DNA from: Archangium minus
GTDB lineage: Bacteria; Myxococcota; Myxococcia; Myxococcales; Myxococcaceae
DNA length: 64,000 bases
Direction: 5' to 3'
Assembly (NCBI RefSeq): GCF_044360475.1
Contig: NZ_CP043494.1
Location: 9,672,001-9,736,000, forward strand
Below are positions 53,606 to 62,894 of this stretch, in pieces (the first letter of the stretch is position 1; the number at the start of each line of letters is the position of its first letter). The notes beneath the pieces were generated by a model. It was not told where the DNA came from. It saw nothing but the letters and a program-made list of their open reading frames with translations, and made no database searches. The position numbers and the translations under genes are program-made.

Positions 53606-55336
53606 TCATCCGCCCATCAAGGCGGCCCTGTTCGTGTCGAGGAAGTGCTCGAGGGACATGGGCTTGCGCCGTGACAGCGTCTCGAGCGTATCGTTCACCG
53701 GGTCGGAGTTTCCGGCGCGCACATTGGCATCGACCGATGCGCGGAGCCGCGCGAAGGGTTCGGGAACGCCCGAGGCAATCAAGGTGTCGGTCAAGGCTTC
53801 GTCGGAGAGGGGGACGAGCTCGATCGGCTTGCCAGTCACTTCCGTCACCAGCCTGGCGACCTCCGCGTGGCTGTAGGCCCTGGAACCCGTCAGCATGAGC
53901 GTTGTGCTGTCGTTCGAAGCCGATGCCAGATGGCTCGCGATGGCGGCGGCCATGTCGTCGCGCGCGGCATAAGCGACACGTCCCTCTCCCGCGGACGTAT
54001 GCCAGCGGCCCGTGGCGATGATGGCTGGCAGCGACCACATCAGGTTCTCGAAATAAGAGTTGGTGCGGAAGAGGGTGTAGGAGAGTCCGCTTGCCTTGAG
54101 CGCCTGCTCGGTGCCGTAGTGGTCGCTTGCGAGCAAAAAGGGCGAGCCCGGTTCCGGTGAGAGCATGGACGTGTAGGCCAGATGCGTAGCGCCCACCTTC
54201 CTGGCCACCGCGACCGCTGTCTCGTGCTGCCTGAGGCGTTTTCCGCCGACGAGGTCCAGTTCGTCAGTCGAGATGATGAGAATCCTGTCAGCGCCCGCGA
54301 AGGCCTTTTCCAGGGAGGCCGCATCGTTGAAGTCGGCATGCCGGACCGAGACACCGCGCGCCGCGAACTCCGCGAGCCTTGCCGGCTCACGCGTCGTCGC
54401 GATGATTCTCGCGGGTGAAACCTCGTTGCTCTCGAGCAGATGGTGGAGCACTCGGCGGCCGAGTTGGCCGGATGCACCTGTGATGAGGAGGGTCTGGTTC
54501 ATGGCCAGCGGCAACCTTGGCCCGAAGTGGGTTCGCATGAACGCCATGTACTCAGTCTCGGACGTCTGCCGGCGCGCCTCGACCAGTGGAAGGATGTCGT
54601 TCGTCGCGACGTAGCGCAGGCGGTCCGACGAATCGTTCGTGGCCTCGAAGATGACCTCGGCGACGTGCTCCGGTGTCGCGGCCTTGTCCACGCCTCGTGA
54701 TGCGCGCATCGCCGCGAAGACCTGGTTCGCCGCCGAGACGAACGCGGCGTAGTCACGGACGTCGCCTGGCAACGCGCTCGCCTCCTTCGCCGAGCGCTCG
54801 ACGAACCTCGTGCTGGTGACTCCGCCCGGCTCGACGAGCTTCACGCGGATGCCGAGCGCGCCCAGTTCGTACGAGAGTGACTCGGAGAAGCCCTCCAAGG
54901 CGAACTTGCTCGCGGTGTAGAGGGAAATCAGCGGCAGGCCGAACACGCCGGCTCCGGAGCTCACGTTGACGATGCAGCCCCCCTTGTTCTCACGGAAGTG
55001 CGGCAGCACCGCGCGCACGACATTCATGACGCCGAAGACGTTCACCTCGAACTGCTCGCGCACCTTCTCGTCCGGGGTCAGTTCGAACACGCCGGAGAGG
55101 CCGTAGCCCGCGTTGTTCACCACCGCGTCGATGCGCCTGAACTTCGCCAGACCCGCGTCCACGGCGGCGCGGATGGTCTCCGGCTTCTCGACGTCGAGCC
55201 GGGTGACGAACGTGCCGGGCAACTCCCGCGGTGTGCGCATGGTGGCGATGACATTCCAGCCGCGAGCGGCGAACAACTCCGCCGTGGCCTTGCCGAATCC
55301 AAACGATGCGCCAGTGATGAGGACCGTCTTCTTCAT
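53606..55336 (-). CDS. Fusion of a short-chain dehydrogenase with an NmrA/QorB-like NAD(P)H protein
   Basis: This is one uninterrupted 576-residue frame. Residues 1 to about 278 are a classical SDR: TGASFGFG at 8-15, NNAGYG near 82, and the catalytic set in SSGAGVFGLPLISLYTASKFA with Tyr and Lys. At about residue 279 a new Met begins MNQTLLITGASGQLGRRVL, the normal start of a QorB/NmrA-type NAD(P)H-binding protein, which runs to the end. The two are normally separate genes; here no stop or clear ribosome site lies between them. The gene is divergent from a LysR gene that probably controls it. Both halves look intact, suggesting a bifunctional reductase. Confidence 0.85.
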   Translation of the reverse strand: MKKTVLITGASFGFGKATAELFAARGWNVIATMRTPRELPGTFVTRLDVEKPETIRAAVDAGLAKFRRIDAVVNNAGYGLSGVFELTPDEKVREQFEVNVFGVMNVVRAVLPHFRENKGGCIVNVSSGAGVFGLPLISLYTASKFALEGFSESLSYELGALGIRVKLVEPGGVTSTRFVERSAKEASALPGDVRDYAAFVSAANQVFAAMRASRGVDKAATPEHVAEVIFEATNDSSDRLRYVATNDILPLVEARRQTSETEYMAFMRTHFGPRLPLAMNQTLLITGASGQLGRRVLHHLLESNEVSPARIIATTREPARLAEFAARGVSVRHADFNDAASLEKAFAGADRILIISTDELDLVGGKRLRQHETAVAVARKVGATHLAYTSMLSPEPGSPFLLASDHYGTEQALKASGLSYTLFRTNSYFENLMWSLPAIIATGRWHTSAGEGRVAYAARDDMAAAIASHLASASNDSTTLMLTGSRAYSHAEVARLVTEVTGKPIELVPLSDEALTDTLIASGVPEPFARLRASVDANVRAGNSDPVNDTLETLSRRKPMSLEHFLDTNRAALMGG

Positions 55337-55377
55337 GGTGCTTCCTCCTGTGTGGCGCTCAGATAACCCCGCTCGAC

Positions 55378-55388
55378 TGGTGCAACCA
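55378..55388. promoter_or_regulatory. Possible LysR binding dyad
   Basis: TGGT-GCA-ACCA lies in the 92-bp gap between the divergent SDR fusion and lysR genes. LysR regulators often bind short interrupted dyads in such positions. The evidence is position and symmetry only. Confidence 0.3.
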
Positions 55389-55428
55389 TCACCGCTAAGT
55401 GGCATGGACTGATGCAGGAGACAGCACA

Positions 55429-56337
55429 ATGAAACGACCGGGTTTTTTCGAGCTCCAAGCCATCTCGGCCGTCGCGGCGCACCGCAGCTTCCGGGCCGCT
55501 GCGGCCGAGATCGGTCTCTCGCCGTCAGCCTTGAGCCATCTGGTCGCGGCGTTCGAGAAGCAGCTGGGCGTCAGGCTCTTCCAGCGCACGACACGCAGCG
55601 TCTCGCTCACGCAAGCAGGCGAGCGGCTCCTCTCGCGCGTCCGGCCCGCGCTCACCGAGCTCTCGGCGGCGATGGAGTCGGTCAACGAGTTCCGCGACAC
55701 ACCGACAGGCACGCTGCGCATCACCGCGGCGGAGGGCGCCGCGCGGCAGTTGTTCAAGCCCGTGGTGCTCGAGTTCATGAGGCGCTACCCCGACATGAAG
55801 GTCGAGCTCGTGGCCGACTCGCGCTTCGTCGACATCGTGAAGGAGGGATTCGACGCCGGCATCCGACTACTCGAAGCGGTGCCGCAAGACATGGTGGCCG
55901 TGCCCTACGGTCCGAGACAGCGCGCCGCGGTGGTCGGCTCACCCCGGTATTTCAAGGCGAATCCTCGCCCGAAGGTACCGGCCGATCTGCATGCGCATTC
56001 CTGCATCCGCCTGCGGAAGAGGAACGGTGGACTCTACGCCTGGGAGTTCGAACGTCACGGTGAGGAGCTCGCGGTCGAGGTGGATGGGCCGCTCACGCTC
56101 GACACGCTCTCGCTCGTCATCGAGGCCGCGCTGAGTGGCGCCGGGCTCGCGTATCTGTTCGAGTGGGAGGTCCGGTCGTATCTCGCGTCCGGAAAGCTCG
56201 TGAGCGTGCTGGAGGACTGGCTGCCGACGTGGCCCGGGCTGTGCGTCTTCTACCCCAGCCATCGTCACGTTCCGGCGGGGCTGCGTGCGTTCATCGACGT
56301 GGTGAAGGAGGTCTCGAAGAGCGACCCCCTGCAGTGA
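55429..56337 (+). CDS. LysR-family transcriptional regulator
   Basis: This 302-residue regulator has an N-terminal HTH at about residues 7-65 (SFRAAAAEIGLSPSALSHLVAAFEKQLG, then LFQRTTRSVSLTQAG). A periplasmic-binding-like effector domain of the CrgA/PA2877 type follows. The ATG follows AGGAG. It is encoded divergently from the SDR-QorB fusion gene, a very common layout for control of oxidoreductases. The effector is probably a quinone or carbonyl compound, which is inference. Confidence 0.92.
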   Translation: MKRPGFFELQAISAVAAHRSFRAAAAEIGLSPSALSHLVAAFEKQLGVRLFQRTTRSVSLTQAGERLLSRVRPALTELSAAMESVNEFRDTPTGTLRITAAEGAARQLFKPVVLEFMRRYPDMKVELVADSRFVDIVKEGFDAGIRLLEAVPQDMVAVPYGPRQRAAVVGSPRYFKANPRPKVPADLHAHSCIRLRKRNGGLYAWEFERHGEELAVEVDGPLTLDTLSLVIEAALSGAGLAYLFEWEVRSYLASGKLVSVLEDWLPTWPGLCVFYPSHRHVPAGLRAFIDVVKEVSKSDPLQ

Positions 56338-56610
56338 GCAGAAGCCAGGAGGAGGCTTCGTCAAGGGCGGACTGACCCTGGGTCCTTCACCGTCGCTTCG
56401 TCGCGACCCTTTGCCTACCGGCGCAAGGACCGGGGCTCGCGCGTGTTCCGGGAGCTGGCCGAGACCGGTAGGTAGCACTTGCCCCTGTACTCGGCCTGCC
56501 TGTCGTAACAGGGCGGGCGCTTCTCGATGGGAGGACCCCCTCCCGACCTCCGCAGGGTGTCAGAGCCCCCTCGTAGGATGCCGCATCACCCTGCACCAAG
56601 GAGTGTAGTG

Positions 56611-56979
56611 ATGAGCATGATGCGCACGCTGTTGCTCTTCGGGCTGCTGGCGTCGAGCACCGCCCTGGCAGTACCCGCCAGGCTGTCCATCTACTCCCAG
56701 GCGACGAATCAGTGGCGCGATGCCAACATCCGGTTCGTCCACATGCGGAACAACACCCTCCAGGTGACCGCGCTCACGACGGACAATAACTGGGTCTACT
56801 GCAACATCTCTGGGACGAGCGTCTCGGAGACGATGGACATCCTCCAGCAGGTCCGCGAAACGGTGCGCGCCGATGGCGGCCAGGTGCTGTGCTACGTGCC
56901 GCAGTTCAGCTCCACGTACCCGGCCTGGTACTACGTCTCCGGTACGGGCTTCGGCCTGAATTTCAACGGCCCGCTCTAG
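56611..56979 (+). CDS. Small secreted protein of unknown function
   Basis: This 122-residue protein has a clear signal peptide (MSMMRTLLLFGLLASSTALA) and a compact beta-rich mature part of about 100 residues. That part has two cysteines, in NWVYCNISG and GQVLCYVPQF, likely forming a disulfide. The ATG follows AAGGAG at good spacing. The ATG lies 273 bases after the lysR stop, with no other gene in between. No family is recognised. Confidence 0.75.
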   Translation: MSMMRTLLLFGLLASSTALAVPARLSIYSQATNQWRDANIRFVHMRNNTLQVTALTTDNNWVYCNISGTSVSETMDILQQVRETVRADGGQVLCYVPQFSSTYPAWYYVSGTGFGLNFNGPL

Positions 56980-57142
56980 GTCCTCCGCGGCGGCGGTGAG
57001 GTCCAGGCATCTGTTCGAGGGGGCCGCTCGTGGGGCGGCATCCCCGGGCGGTGAGCCGCGGCTGCTTTTCCAGCCCACCGCCCAGCAACAGGGCCCCCCT
57101 TCCGCCCATACGCCGACGGGCGAGCGCGCCACAAGCGAGCAG

Positions 57143-58648
57143 CTACCGTATGGAACGGAGCGTCTGCCCGCGATCCACCCTCGCACGCCACTTGGAAGCA
57201 CGCGGGTGGCGCTCGAAGGGGCTCGAAGAGGGCTCCCTCACCGGCACGCCCGCCCACTCCGACAGCTTGCTGAACACGAAGCCGCGCGCGGGTTCGTTCA
57301 GCTCTCCCAGCACGCCGTAGAAGCCGTTGCTGTCCGGAACGACGAGGCGGTAGGCGCCCTTGCACACGTTCACGTCGAAGGTGCTCGCGGTCCAAGGGTC
57401 GAGGGTGCCATGGACGAGCAGCATTCGCTGCGCGTCCGTGCGCATCCACTCCTCTACCCGCTTCATGAGCTGGCCCTCGAAGCGCTTCTCCACTCCCGTG
57501 GGAGGAAAGCGGGTGACCTCGTGCTCACCGGGATAACGCAGCAACGGCCGCAGGTGCTCTTCCGGGTAGTGAGGTGAGCCGAATTGCGTGGCGTACTGGT
57601 AGCGAAGCGGCGCATCCGTCTCCAGGCCTTCATCCGAAAAGGCGTAGGCGAGACCCCCAACGTCGAGCACGAAGTTGAAGAGTTCCTGGGCAGAGAGCGT
57701 GGGCGCGGGAAGGTTGCTGCAATCCCAAACTTCGAGCCCGTAGCGCTGCCAGAAGTTGAAGGGCAGCTCGACGACGGCGAACTCAAGGGCCCGGTCTGGC
57801 CCCAGGGTATCGAAGCGGGTGCCCTCACTCGCCAGCGCGTTCACGAGGGGCAGTAGCTCCTCTCGCCGCTCCAAGGCGGCCCTTTGTAGCTCCTCCAGCC
57901 GTTGCCGGCAGGCCTGGTCACCCACCTGGGCCAGCCTGTGCCCGGGGCGCTCGTCCTCCAGCCCCTGGCTGTGCTGCAGCGCATAGGGCACGGTGGCATA
58001 CACGTCATCCGGGTAGAAGTAGCGGTGGAGGATGGCGGACGTTCCTCCCTTGAAGACTCCCGTGGACAGCCACCGAGCGCCATAGATGGGCTTGAAGGTC
58101 TCGACGACGCGGTGGAAGTCCGCCGAGGCCTGCTCGATGGTCAGCAGCTTCCAGTCGCCCGAGGCGGGCCGCGAGGTGCCGAAGAAGCGGTGCTCCACGG
58201 TGATCTGATTGGCCCCGAGGAGATAGACGGGCTCGGCGGCGATAGGCTCCGCGAAGATGGCCTCTCCCTCCGTGTCCATCACCATGGGGGCGTCCACCGC
58301 GCTGTGGAACAGCGTCATCCGCTGGAGGAAGCGCTCACCTTGGGGGTTGAGGTGATCCGCCGGTTGCTCGAAGTCCAGCGTGAAGAAGCGGAAGCCATCC
58401 ACCTGCACTTCATCCAGCACGGTGAGGCCGGGGATGGACTCCAGCTGGGTGCGGATATCCACCGCAGCCAGCGAGCTCACAGGCCCTGGGCGGACCTGTG
58501 TCTGGGGCTCCAGCTCAGGGATGCCCGGCTCACTGCAAACGGGAATCTCCGGCTCCGGGGGAGGAGTCTTGTCGCAGGCAGGCAGCAATGCCGCCCCCAG
58601 GAGGCCTACGACCGAACGAAGCCAAATTCCCTTCATCAAACGTCTCAT
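57143..58648 (-). CDS. Peptidase S37 (PS-10)-like lipoprotein, apparently lacking catalytic residues
   Basis: This 501-residue protein has a lipoprotein signal ending LLPAC (Cys25). An alpha/beta hydrolase body resembles the Streptomyces PS-10/S37 tripeptidyl aminopeptidases: QITVEHRFFGTSRPASGDW near residue 148 and RYFYPDDVYATVPYALQ near 208. The nucleophile elbow, normally G-x-S-K-G-G, reads GVFKGG with Phe199 in place of Ser. The region where the family has a His near the end reads DSNGFYG with Tyr444. The acid in HGTLDPW remains. It is therefore probably a non-enzymatic relative, if the alignment by eye is right. The start at 58648 follows AGAGGAC. Confidence 0.75.
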   Translation of the reverse strand: MRRLMKGIWLRSVVGLLGAALLPACDKTPPPEPEIPVCSEPGIPELEPQTQVRPGPVSSLAAVDIRTQLESIPGLTVLDEVQVDGFRFFTLDFEQPADHLNPQGERFLQRMTLFHSAVDAPMVMDTEGEAIFAEPIAAEPVYLLGANQITVEHRFFGTSRPASGDWKLLTIEQASADFHRVVETFKPIYGARWLSTGVFKGGTSAILHRYFYPDDVYATVPYALQHSQGLEDERPGHRLAQVGDQACRQRLEELQRAALERREELLPLVNALASEGTRFDTLGPDRALEFAVVELPFNFWQRYGLEVWDCSNLPAPTLSAQELFNFVLDVGGLAYAFSDEGLETDAPLRYQYATQFGSPHYPEEHLRPLLRYPGEHEVTRFPPTGVEKRFEGQLMKRVEEWMRTDAQRMLLVHGTLDPWTASTFDVNVCKGAYRLVVPDSNGFYGVLGELNEPARGFVFSKLSEWAGVPVREPSSSPFERHPRASKWRARVDRGQTLRSIR

Positions 58649-58904
58649 GAGTGTCCTCTTCCTGAAGCCGCTAGCGTGCCTGATGTAGGTCTCAAACCCG
58701 GACAGTCAGGGGCGTCGGTGGAGCATGAAGTGAACCATGCCCAAGGAGGAGGAAGGCTTCATTTTGATCTGACGATGTATTTTCCACCGGGCTGTGCGTT
58801 TGCCAGGTTGTCGCGCCGCTGCTCTTCAATCGGGACGAGAAGTCGTGGAAGCGCCTGAGCCACACTCACGATGCGAAGCGGGCGCGGCTGGCACAACCCT
58901 TGCG

Positions 58905-59513
58905 ATGCGTTCTTCCATGCTGGCCAGTCCATATCGGGAGTTTCTACGGGGAAAGAAAGTCACCTGGGGCTTCGTGACTGTGAGCGTCATCTGTCTCAGC
59001 CTGCTGATTTTTTATGGCTTCATGCACGAGTACATCCCAGTGCTGTGCGCGGGTCTGTCCACCGCCGTCGCGCTCTACCTCGGGTACCTCTATGTGGCCT
59101 TTCTCCTCGGCAAGCCCGAGACGACTCAAGTGGCCCTCGACCGGCGTGTGCCCATGGGGACCCGCCTCACCCGTGACAGCGGGAGGATGCTGACCCTTTA
59201 CGGAGAGGAGCTCGACCGGCTCGCTGTCGCATCGGGCTATCCTCCGCTCAGCCAGTTCATGGCGCCGTTACCCGTCACCAGCCGGGGCGCTGCATGTCAT
59301 GAGCCAGAGAGCGCGATACCTCTGGTCGAGGCGCTCATCCGGGCACTCGAGGAGGCACCCCAGACGCTCCCCGAATCCTCCCCCCTCCTGGTCGACCTGC
59401 ACGGCCTTCTCGGGCGACTCCGCGAGGCCCAGGCCGGACAGGCTCGGTTCTGCCTCATTCCGAGCGACACCTGGTCGGGCCTGATCGAGGACAATCTAGG
59501 TCTCTACCTTTAA
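58905..59513 (+). CDS. Two-helix membrane protein of unknown function
   Basis: This 202-residue protein has two adjacent hydrophobic helices near residues 18-65 (WGFVTVSVICLSLLIFYGF, then AALYLGYLYVAFLLG-like). A soluble C-terminal domain of about 130 residues contains ESAIPLVEALIRALEEAPQTLP and ends in GLIEDNLGLYL. Helix-rich packing is likely. The ATG at 58905 is used because the membrane segment follows closely; an open frame extends further upstream without features. No family is recognised. Confidence 0.65.
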   Translation: MRSSMLASPYREFLRGKKVTWGFVTVSVICLSLLIFYGFMHEYIPVLCAGLSTAVALYLGYLYVAFLLGKPETTQVALDRRVPMGTRLTRDSGRMLTLYGEELDRLAVASGYPPLSQFMAPLPVTSRGAACHEPESAIPLVEALIRALEEAPQTLPESSPLLVDLHGLLGRLREAQAGQARFCLIPSDTWSGLIEDNLGLYL

Positions 59514-59629
59514 GCCAGTCGAAGAAAGTCCCTCCAGGGGCCTGAATGAATCCAGAGCAGGAGACCCTCCGGGCGTGTTCTTCCACAACTTGTCCGACTG
59601 TCGGACAGGTTCGCGAAAGCGAGGCTCGG

Positions 59630-60802
59630 CTAGCGGCTCGGGACGGCGATTGGACTGTGCGGCATGAAGTGCTCGCGAGGCTTCCCGTCCACCGTCATGA
59701 GTCGCTCCGTTGGCAGCTTCAGGAGCAGGCCCGAGTGGGTGAGATTGTAATCGTAAATGGCGCCCAGCAGCCCCGCCATGGGCTCGCCAATAACTTCTGC
59801 TCCCAGTGCAGCGAAGCCAATGGCCAGCCCCTCGCCCATGCTCCCGGTCCAGCGGCCGACGCGAATCACGAGAGGACCCGGATGGTGCTTCCCTGCCCTC
59901 GGCAGCACCTGCTCCACCCATTGGCGGGGGATTCCGGTTCGCCGCTCCTCCTCGGGGAGATTGTGCACCTGATAGGCGGTTGGCTTTGACACGAACCAGC
60001 CCATGATCGCCCGGGCAACTACCGTATTGCCTCCGCCCGGCGTTTCACTGAGATCGATGATCACCCGCTGTCCCGGCTGCGCCTGCGCCATCGCCGCGTC
60101 GAAGGCCGCGATGGTTTCGTCATCGCCGAGCGAGTCATTGAACTTGATCCGCAGGTCGGTGCCCGAAGGGCTGGCGGAGATGGGGGGATGATGGGCCGCC
60201 ACCGTATAGAGGTTGGGCAGAACCATCCGTTGCGGCTTGCCCCGCTCACGCTGAATCGAGAGGGTCCGAGGCCGGTCCCGCTTCCCCGCTGCCAGCACAC
60301 GCGCGGCAAAACCCGCCCGCTCGTCGGTCGAGGTCATCCCGAGGTCCGCCCAGAAAGCCTCGACCGCTCGTGCTATCGGCATGCCCTCTATCGCGGTCAG
60401 CCGGTCTCCCACCTTGATCCCCGCTCGCTCCGCGGGTGAGCCCTGCCGCACGGCCTCCACCCTGAAGTCGGGTCCGCGCTTTTCGATCCACAGGTCCGAG
60501 TAGCTTGGAACGATCGCCCAGCTGTCCGAGAAGGAGCTCCCCGTGATGGCATGGTGATCAGCGAGGGTGAGCAGTGCTCGTTCGGCGAAGCGGAGCAACG
60601 AACGCTTGTCGTGGACCTGCTCCGCCTCGGCGCGGAGCTTCGCGGACAGGGGCATCCGCCCATCCGAAAAACGGTCCAGATAGGCGTAATGGTCATTGAC
60701 CAGCTTCTCAATCGACCGCGCGTCCTCGCGGAAGCCCTCGGCTTCAGCGGCATCGGCCACGGCTCCGAACAGCAGGATGCAAAGAAAAAAAAGACGAAGC
60801 AT
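59630..60802 (-). CDS. S41-family (C-terminal processing) peptidase
   Basis: This 390-residue exported protein has a signal peptide ending AVADA. A short PDZ-like segment follows (VRQGSPAERAGIKVGDRLTAIEGMP near residues 117-137). The S41 protease domain shows VIIDLSETPGGGNTVV and the nucleophile region GRWTGSMGEGLAIGFAALG with Ser near 321, followed by the helix that usually carries the general base. The ATG follows GAGAGAGG. It probably degrades or trims peptides outside the cytoplasm. It is divergent from a serine hydrolase gene. Confidence 0.85.
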   Translation of the reverse strand: MLRLFFLCILLFGAVADAAEAEGFREDARSIEKLVNDHYAYLDRFSDGRMPLSAKLRAEAEQVHDKRSLLRFAERALLTLADHHAITGSSFSDSWAIVPSYSDLWIEKRGPDFRVEAVRQGSPAERAGIKVGDRLTAIEGMPIARAVEAFWADLGMTSTDERAGFAARVLAAGKRDRPRTLSIQRERGKPQRMVLPNLYTVAAHHPPISASPSGTDLRIKFNDSLGDDETIAAFDAAMAQAQPGQRVIIDLSETPGGGNTVVARAIMGWFVSKPTAYQVHNLPEEERRTGIPRQWVEQVLPRAGKHHPGPLVIRVGRWTGSMGEGLAIGFAALGAEVIGEPMAGLLGAIYDYNLTHSGLLLKLPTERLMTVDGKPREHFMPHSPIAVPSR

Positions 60803-60992
60803 CGACCTCTCTCCAGCAGGACCGGCGGTTGTTTAACGCGTATTTCATATCCCTGAATGTCCACAAATGGGGTGCCTCCGGCACGCAGCAACTGGGGGCT
60901 CGCAGCAAGTCGCGTCACTCCACCTGTGTCCACGAAAGCGTGTGGTACGTTGCGGACACATCCTCGTGTGTACTGGGCTTCAGGAGCCTCTC

Positions 60993-62729
60993 ATGCGTGT
61001 CACTCCACCCATCATGCTGATGGCGGCCATCGCCGTAGCGTGGGCCACCCAGGCCCCCATTGCCCACGCCCAGGCGGCGAGCGCCTCGCCAGCCGATCGC
61101 CACAAGCAGGTCGACGCAGTGTTCGCTCCGTGGGCCGGTCCCACGACGCCGGGATGCGCCGTGGCGATCTCCCGTGACGGTGTGCTGGACTACGCACGCG
61201 GCTACGGCATGTCGAACCTTGAGTACGACGTCGCCATCACACCGGAGTCGATCTTCCATGTCGCATCCATCGCCAAGCAGTTCACCGCGTTCTCGATCGG
61301 GCTGCTGGCGCAAGAGGGCAAGCTGTCGCTGGAGGATGACATCAGGAAGTACCTGCCGGAGATGCCCGACTATGGGAAGAAGATCACTCTCGCGCACCTG
61401 ATCCATCACACCAGCGGCCTGCGGGACCAGTGGTCGCTGCTGAATCTGGCTGGTTGGCGATTCGATGACCTGATTACCGAAGAGGATGTGCTGTGGGTCG
61501 CGGCGAAGCAGCGCGGGCTGAACTTCGAGCCAGGGACGGAGGATCTCTACAACAACACCGGGTACACGCTGCTGGCGGTGATCATCAAGCGCGTGTCGGG
61601 CAAGCCGCTGCGGGCGTTCGCCGACGAGCGGATTTTTCGACCCCTCGGCATGACGGCCACCCACTTCCATGACGATCACACGGAAATCGTGCGGCAGCGC
61701 ACGTCGGCCTACCGTCAGCGCAAAGGGGGCGGGTGGAGCATCAGCATCCCGGTGTTCGACGTCTACGGCGCGAGTAGCCTCTTCACCACGGTCGGCGACC
61801 TGCTGAAATGGGAGGAGAACTTCGTCCACGCGCGCGTCGGCGGGCGCGCACTGGTGGAGTGGATGCAGAAATCGGCGACGCTGAACAACGGCGTGGCGAT
61901 TAGCTACGGCGGCGGCCTGTACGTCGGCACCTATCGTGGCCTGCGGACCGTGGGGCACAGCGGCGCGGATGCCGGCTATCGCGCGGAGGTCATTGCCTTC
62001 CCAGATCAACGGCTGGCCATCGTGGCGCTGTGCAACGGTGCCACGATCGCGCCCGACACGCTCACACGGAAGGTCGCAGACGTGTATCTGGGCGATCGCA
62101 TGACCGCCGTTACACCGCCCGCGGTGGAGGTGCCGGAGACGGAGCTGTCCGCGCTGGCCGGCGTCTATTGGAGCCAGTTGTCGGACGCGGTGCTGCGACT
62201 GGAGGTGAAGGACGGCGTGCTGCGGCGTATCGATGCACCGACATCGTTGGTGCCGCTCGGCAACGGTGCGTTCCGCGTGGGCGAGTCAACCGAGGAATGG
62301 CGATTCCCCGCGCCAGCCGCCGGCGCGCCGGCCCATGCGCCGCGCGAGCTGCACATCCTGGGCGAGCCGCTGCCGCCAAGGGTCTTTGCGCGCGTGACCG
62401 CGCCGTTGCCGACCGTCTCAGCGCTGTCGTCGTTCGCGGGGCAGTACCGGAGTGACGAGGTCGACATGACCTACACGGTGCGCGTCACCGATGGCAAGTT
62501 GACGGTGTACTGGCCGCGCCAGACGGCCATCACGCTCGAAGCCATCGGCGGCGACCGCTTCGTCAGCAGCTCGCTCGGGACGGTGACCTTCACGCGAACG
62601 GCGTCAGGCAAGGTGGATGGGCTGACGATCAGCACTCGCCGCGTGCGCCGCCTGCGCGCGGAACGGCTCGCGGCAGCGGGCGCAACAGCACCACAAACGG
62701 GGACACGCGCGAAGCTACGCGGTCGATGA
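60993..62729 (+). CDS. Secreted serine hydrolase of the beta-lactamase (class C) fold
   Basis: This 578-residue protein has a signal peptide ending IAHAQA. The beta-lactamase/D-aminopeptidase fold has SxxK as SIAK (Ser92, Lys95), YxN as YNN near residue 186, and HSGADAGYR as the third motif. A C-terminal extension of about 190 residues contains two lipocalin-like beta segments, as in DmpB-type aminopeptidases (LAGVYWSQLSDAVLRLEV, then FAGQYRSDEVDMTYTVRV). It probably cleaves D-amino-acid amides or esters rather than beta-lactams. The start at 60993 follows AGGAG. Confidence 0.88.
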   Translation: MRVTPPIMLMAAIAVAWATQAPIAHAQAASASPADRHKQVDAVFAPWAGPTTPGCAVAISRDGVLDYARGYGMSNLEYDVAITPESIFHVASIAKQFTAFSIGLLAQEGKLSLEDDIRKYLPEMPDYGKKITLAHLIHHTSGLRDQWSLLNLAGWRFDDLITEEDVLWVAAKQRGLNFEPGTEDLYNNTGYTLLAVIIKRVSGKPLRAFADERIFRPLGMTATHFHDDHTEIVRQRTSAYRQRKGGGWSISIPVFDVYGASSLFTTVGDLLKWEENFVHARVGGRALVEWMQKSATLNNGVAISYGGGLYVGTYRGLRTVGHSGADAGYRAEVIAFPDQRLAIVALCNGATIAPDTLTRKVADVYLGDRMTAVTPPAVEVPETELSALAGVYWSQLSDAVLRLEVKDGVLRRIDAPTSLVPLGNGAFRVGESTEEWRFPAPAAGAPAHAPRELHILGEPLPPRVFARVTAPLPTVSALSSFAGQYRSDEVDMTYTVRVTDGKLTVYWPRQTAITLEAIGGDRFVSSSLGTVTFTRTASGKVDGLTISTRRVRRLRAERLAAAGATAPQTGTRAKLRGR

Positions 62730-62894
62730 AGGCCCTACCCGACAGAGGCTTTCCCCAGAATCGCCCCTGGTCCTTTTCACCTCAGGAATGAAGCTCCTCG
62801 GCTGAGACCATGGCCGAACGTAGAGGGGGCTCGCGGTCCACCCCTCATCCCGGCTAGCCTCCCCTCTGTTGCTGTCTCGACCGAGGGGGCTTCG

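Noticed and set aside
54480..54520. A hidden stop or frameshift between the SDR and QorB halves
   Set aside because: The bases read through in one frame as given, so I report a fusion and leave sequencing error as the alternative.
60925..60960. TGTGTCC/GGACACA inverted repeat before the serine hydrolase gene
   Set aside because: Seven-base arms separated by 22 bases could occur by chance, and no regulator gene is adjacent; not strong enough for a feature.
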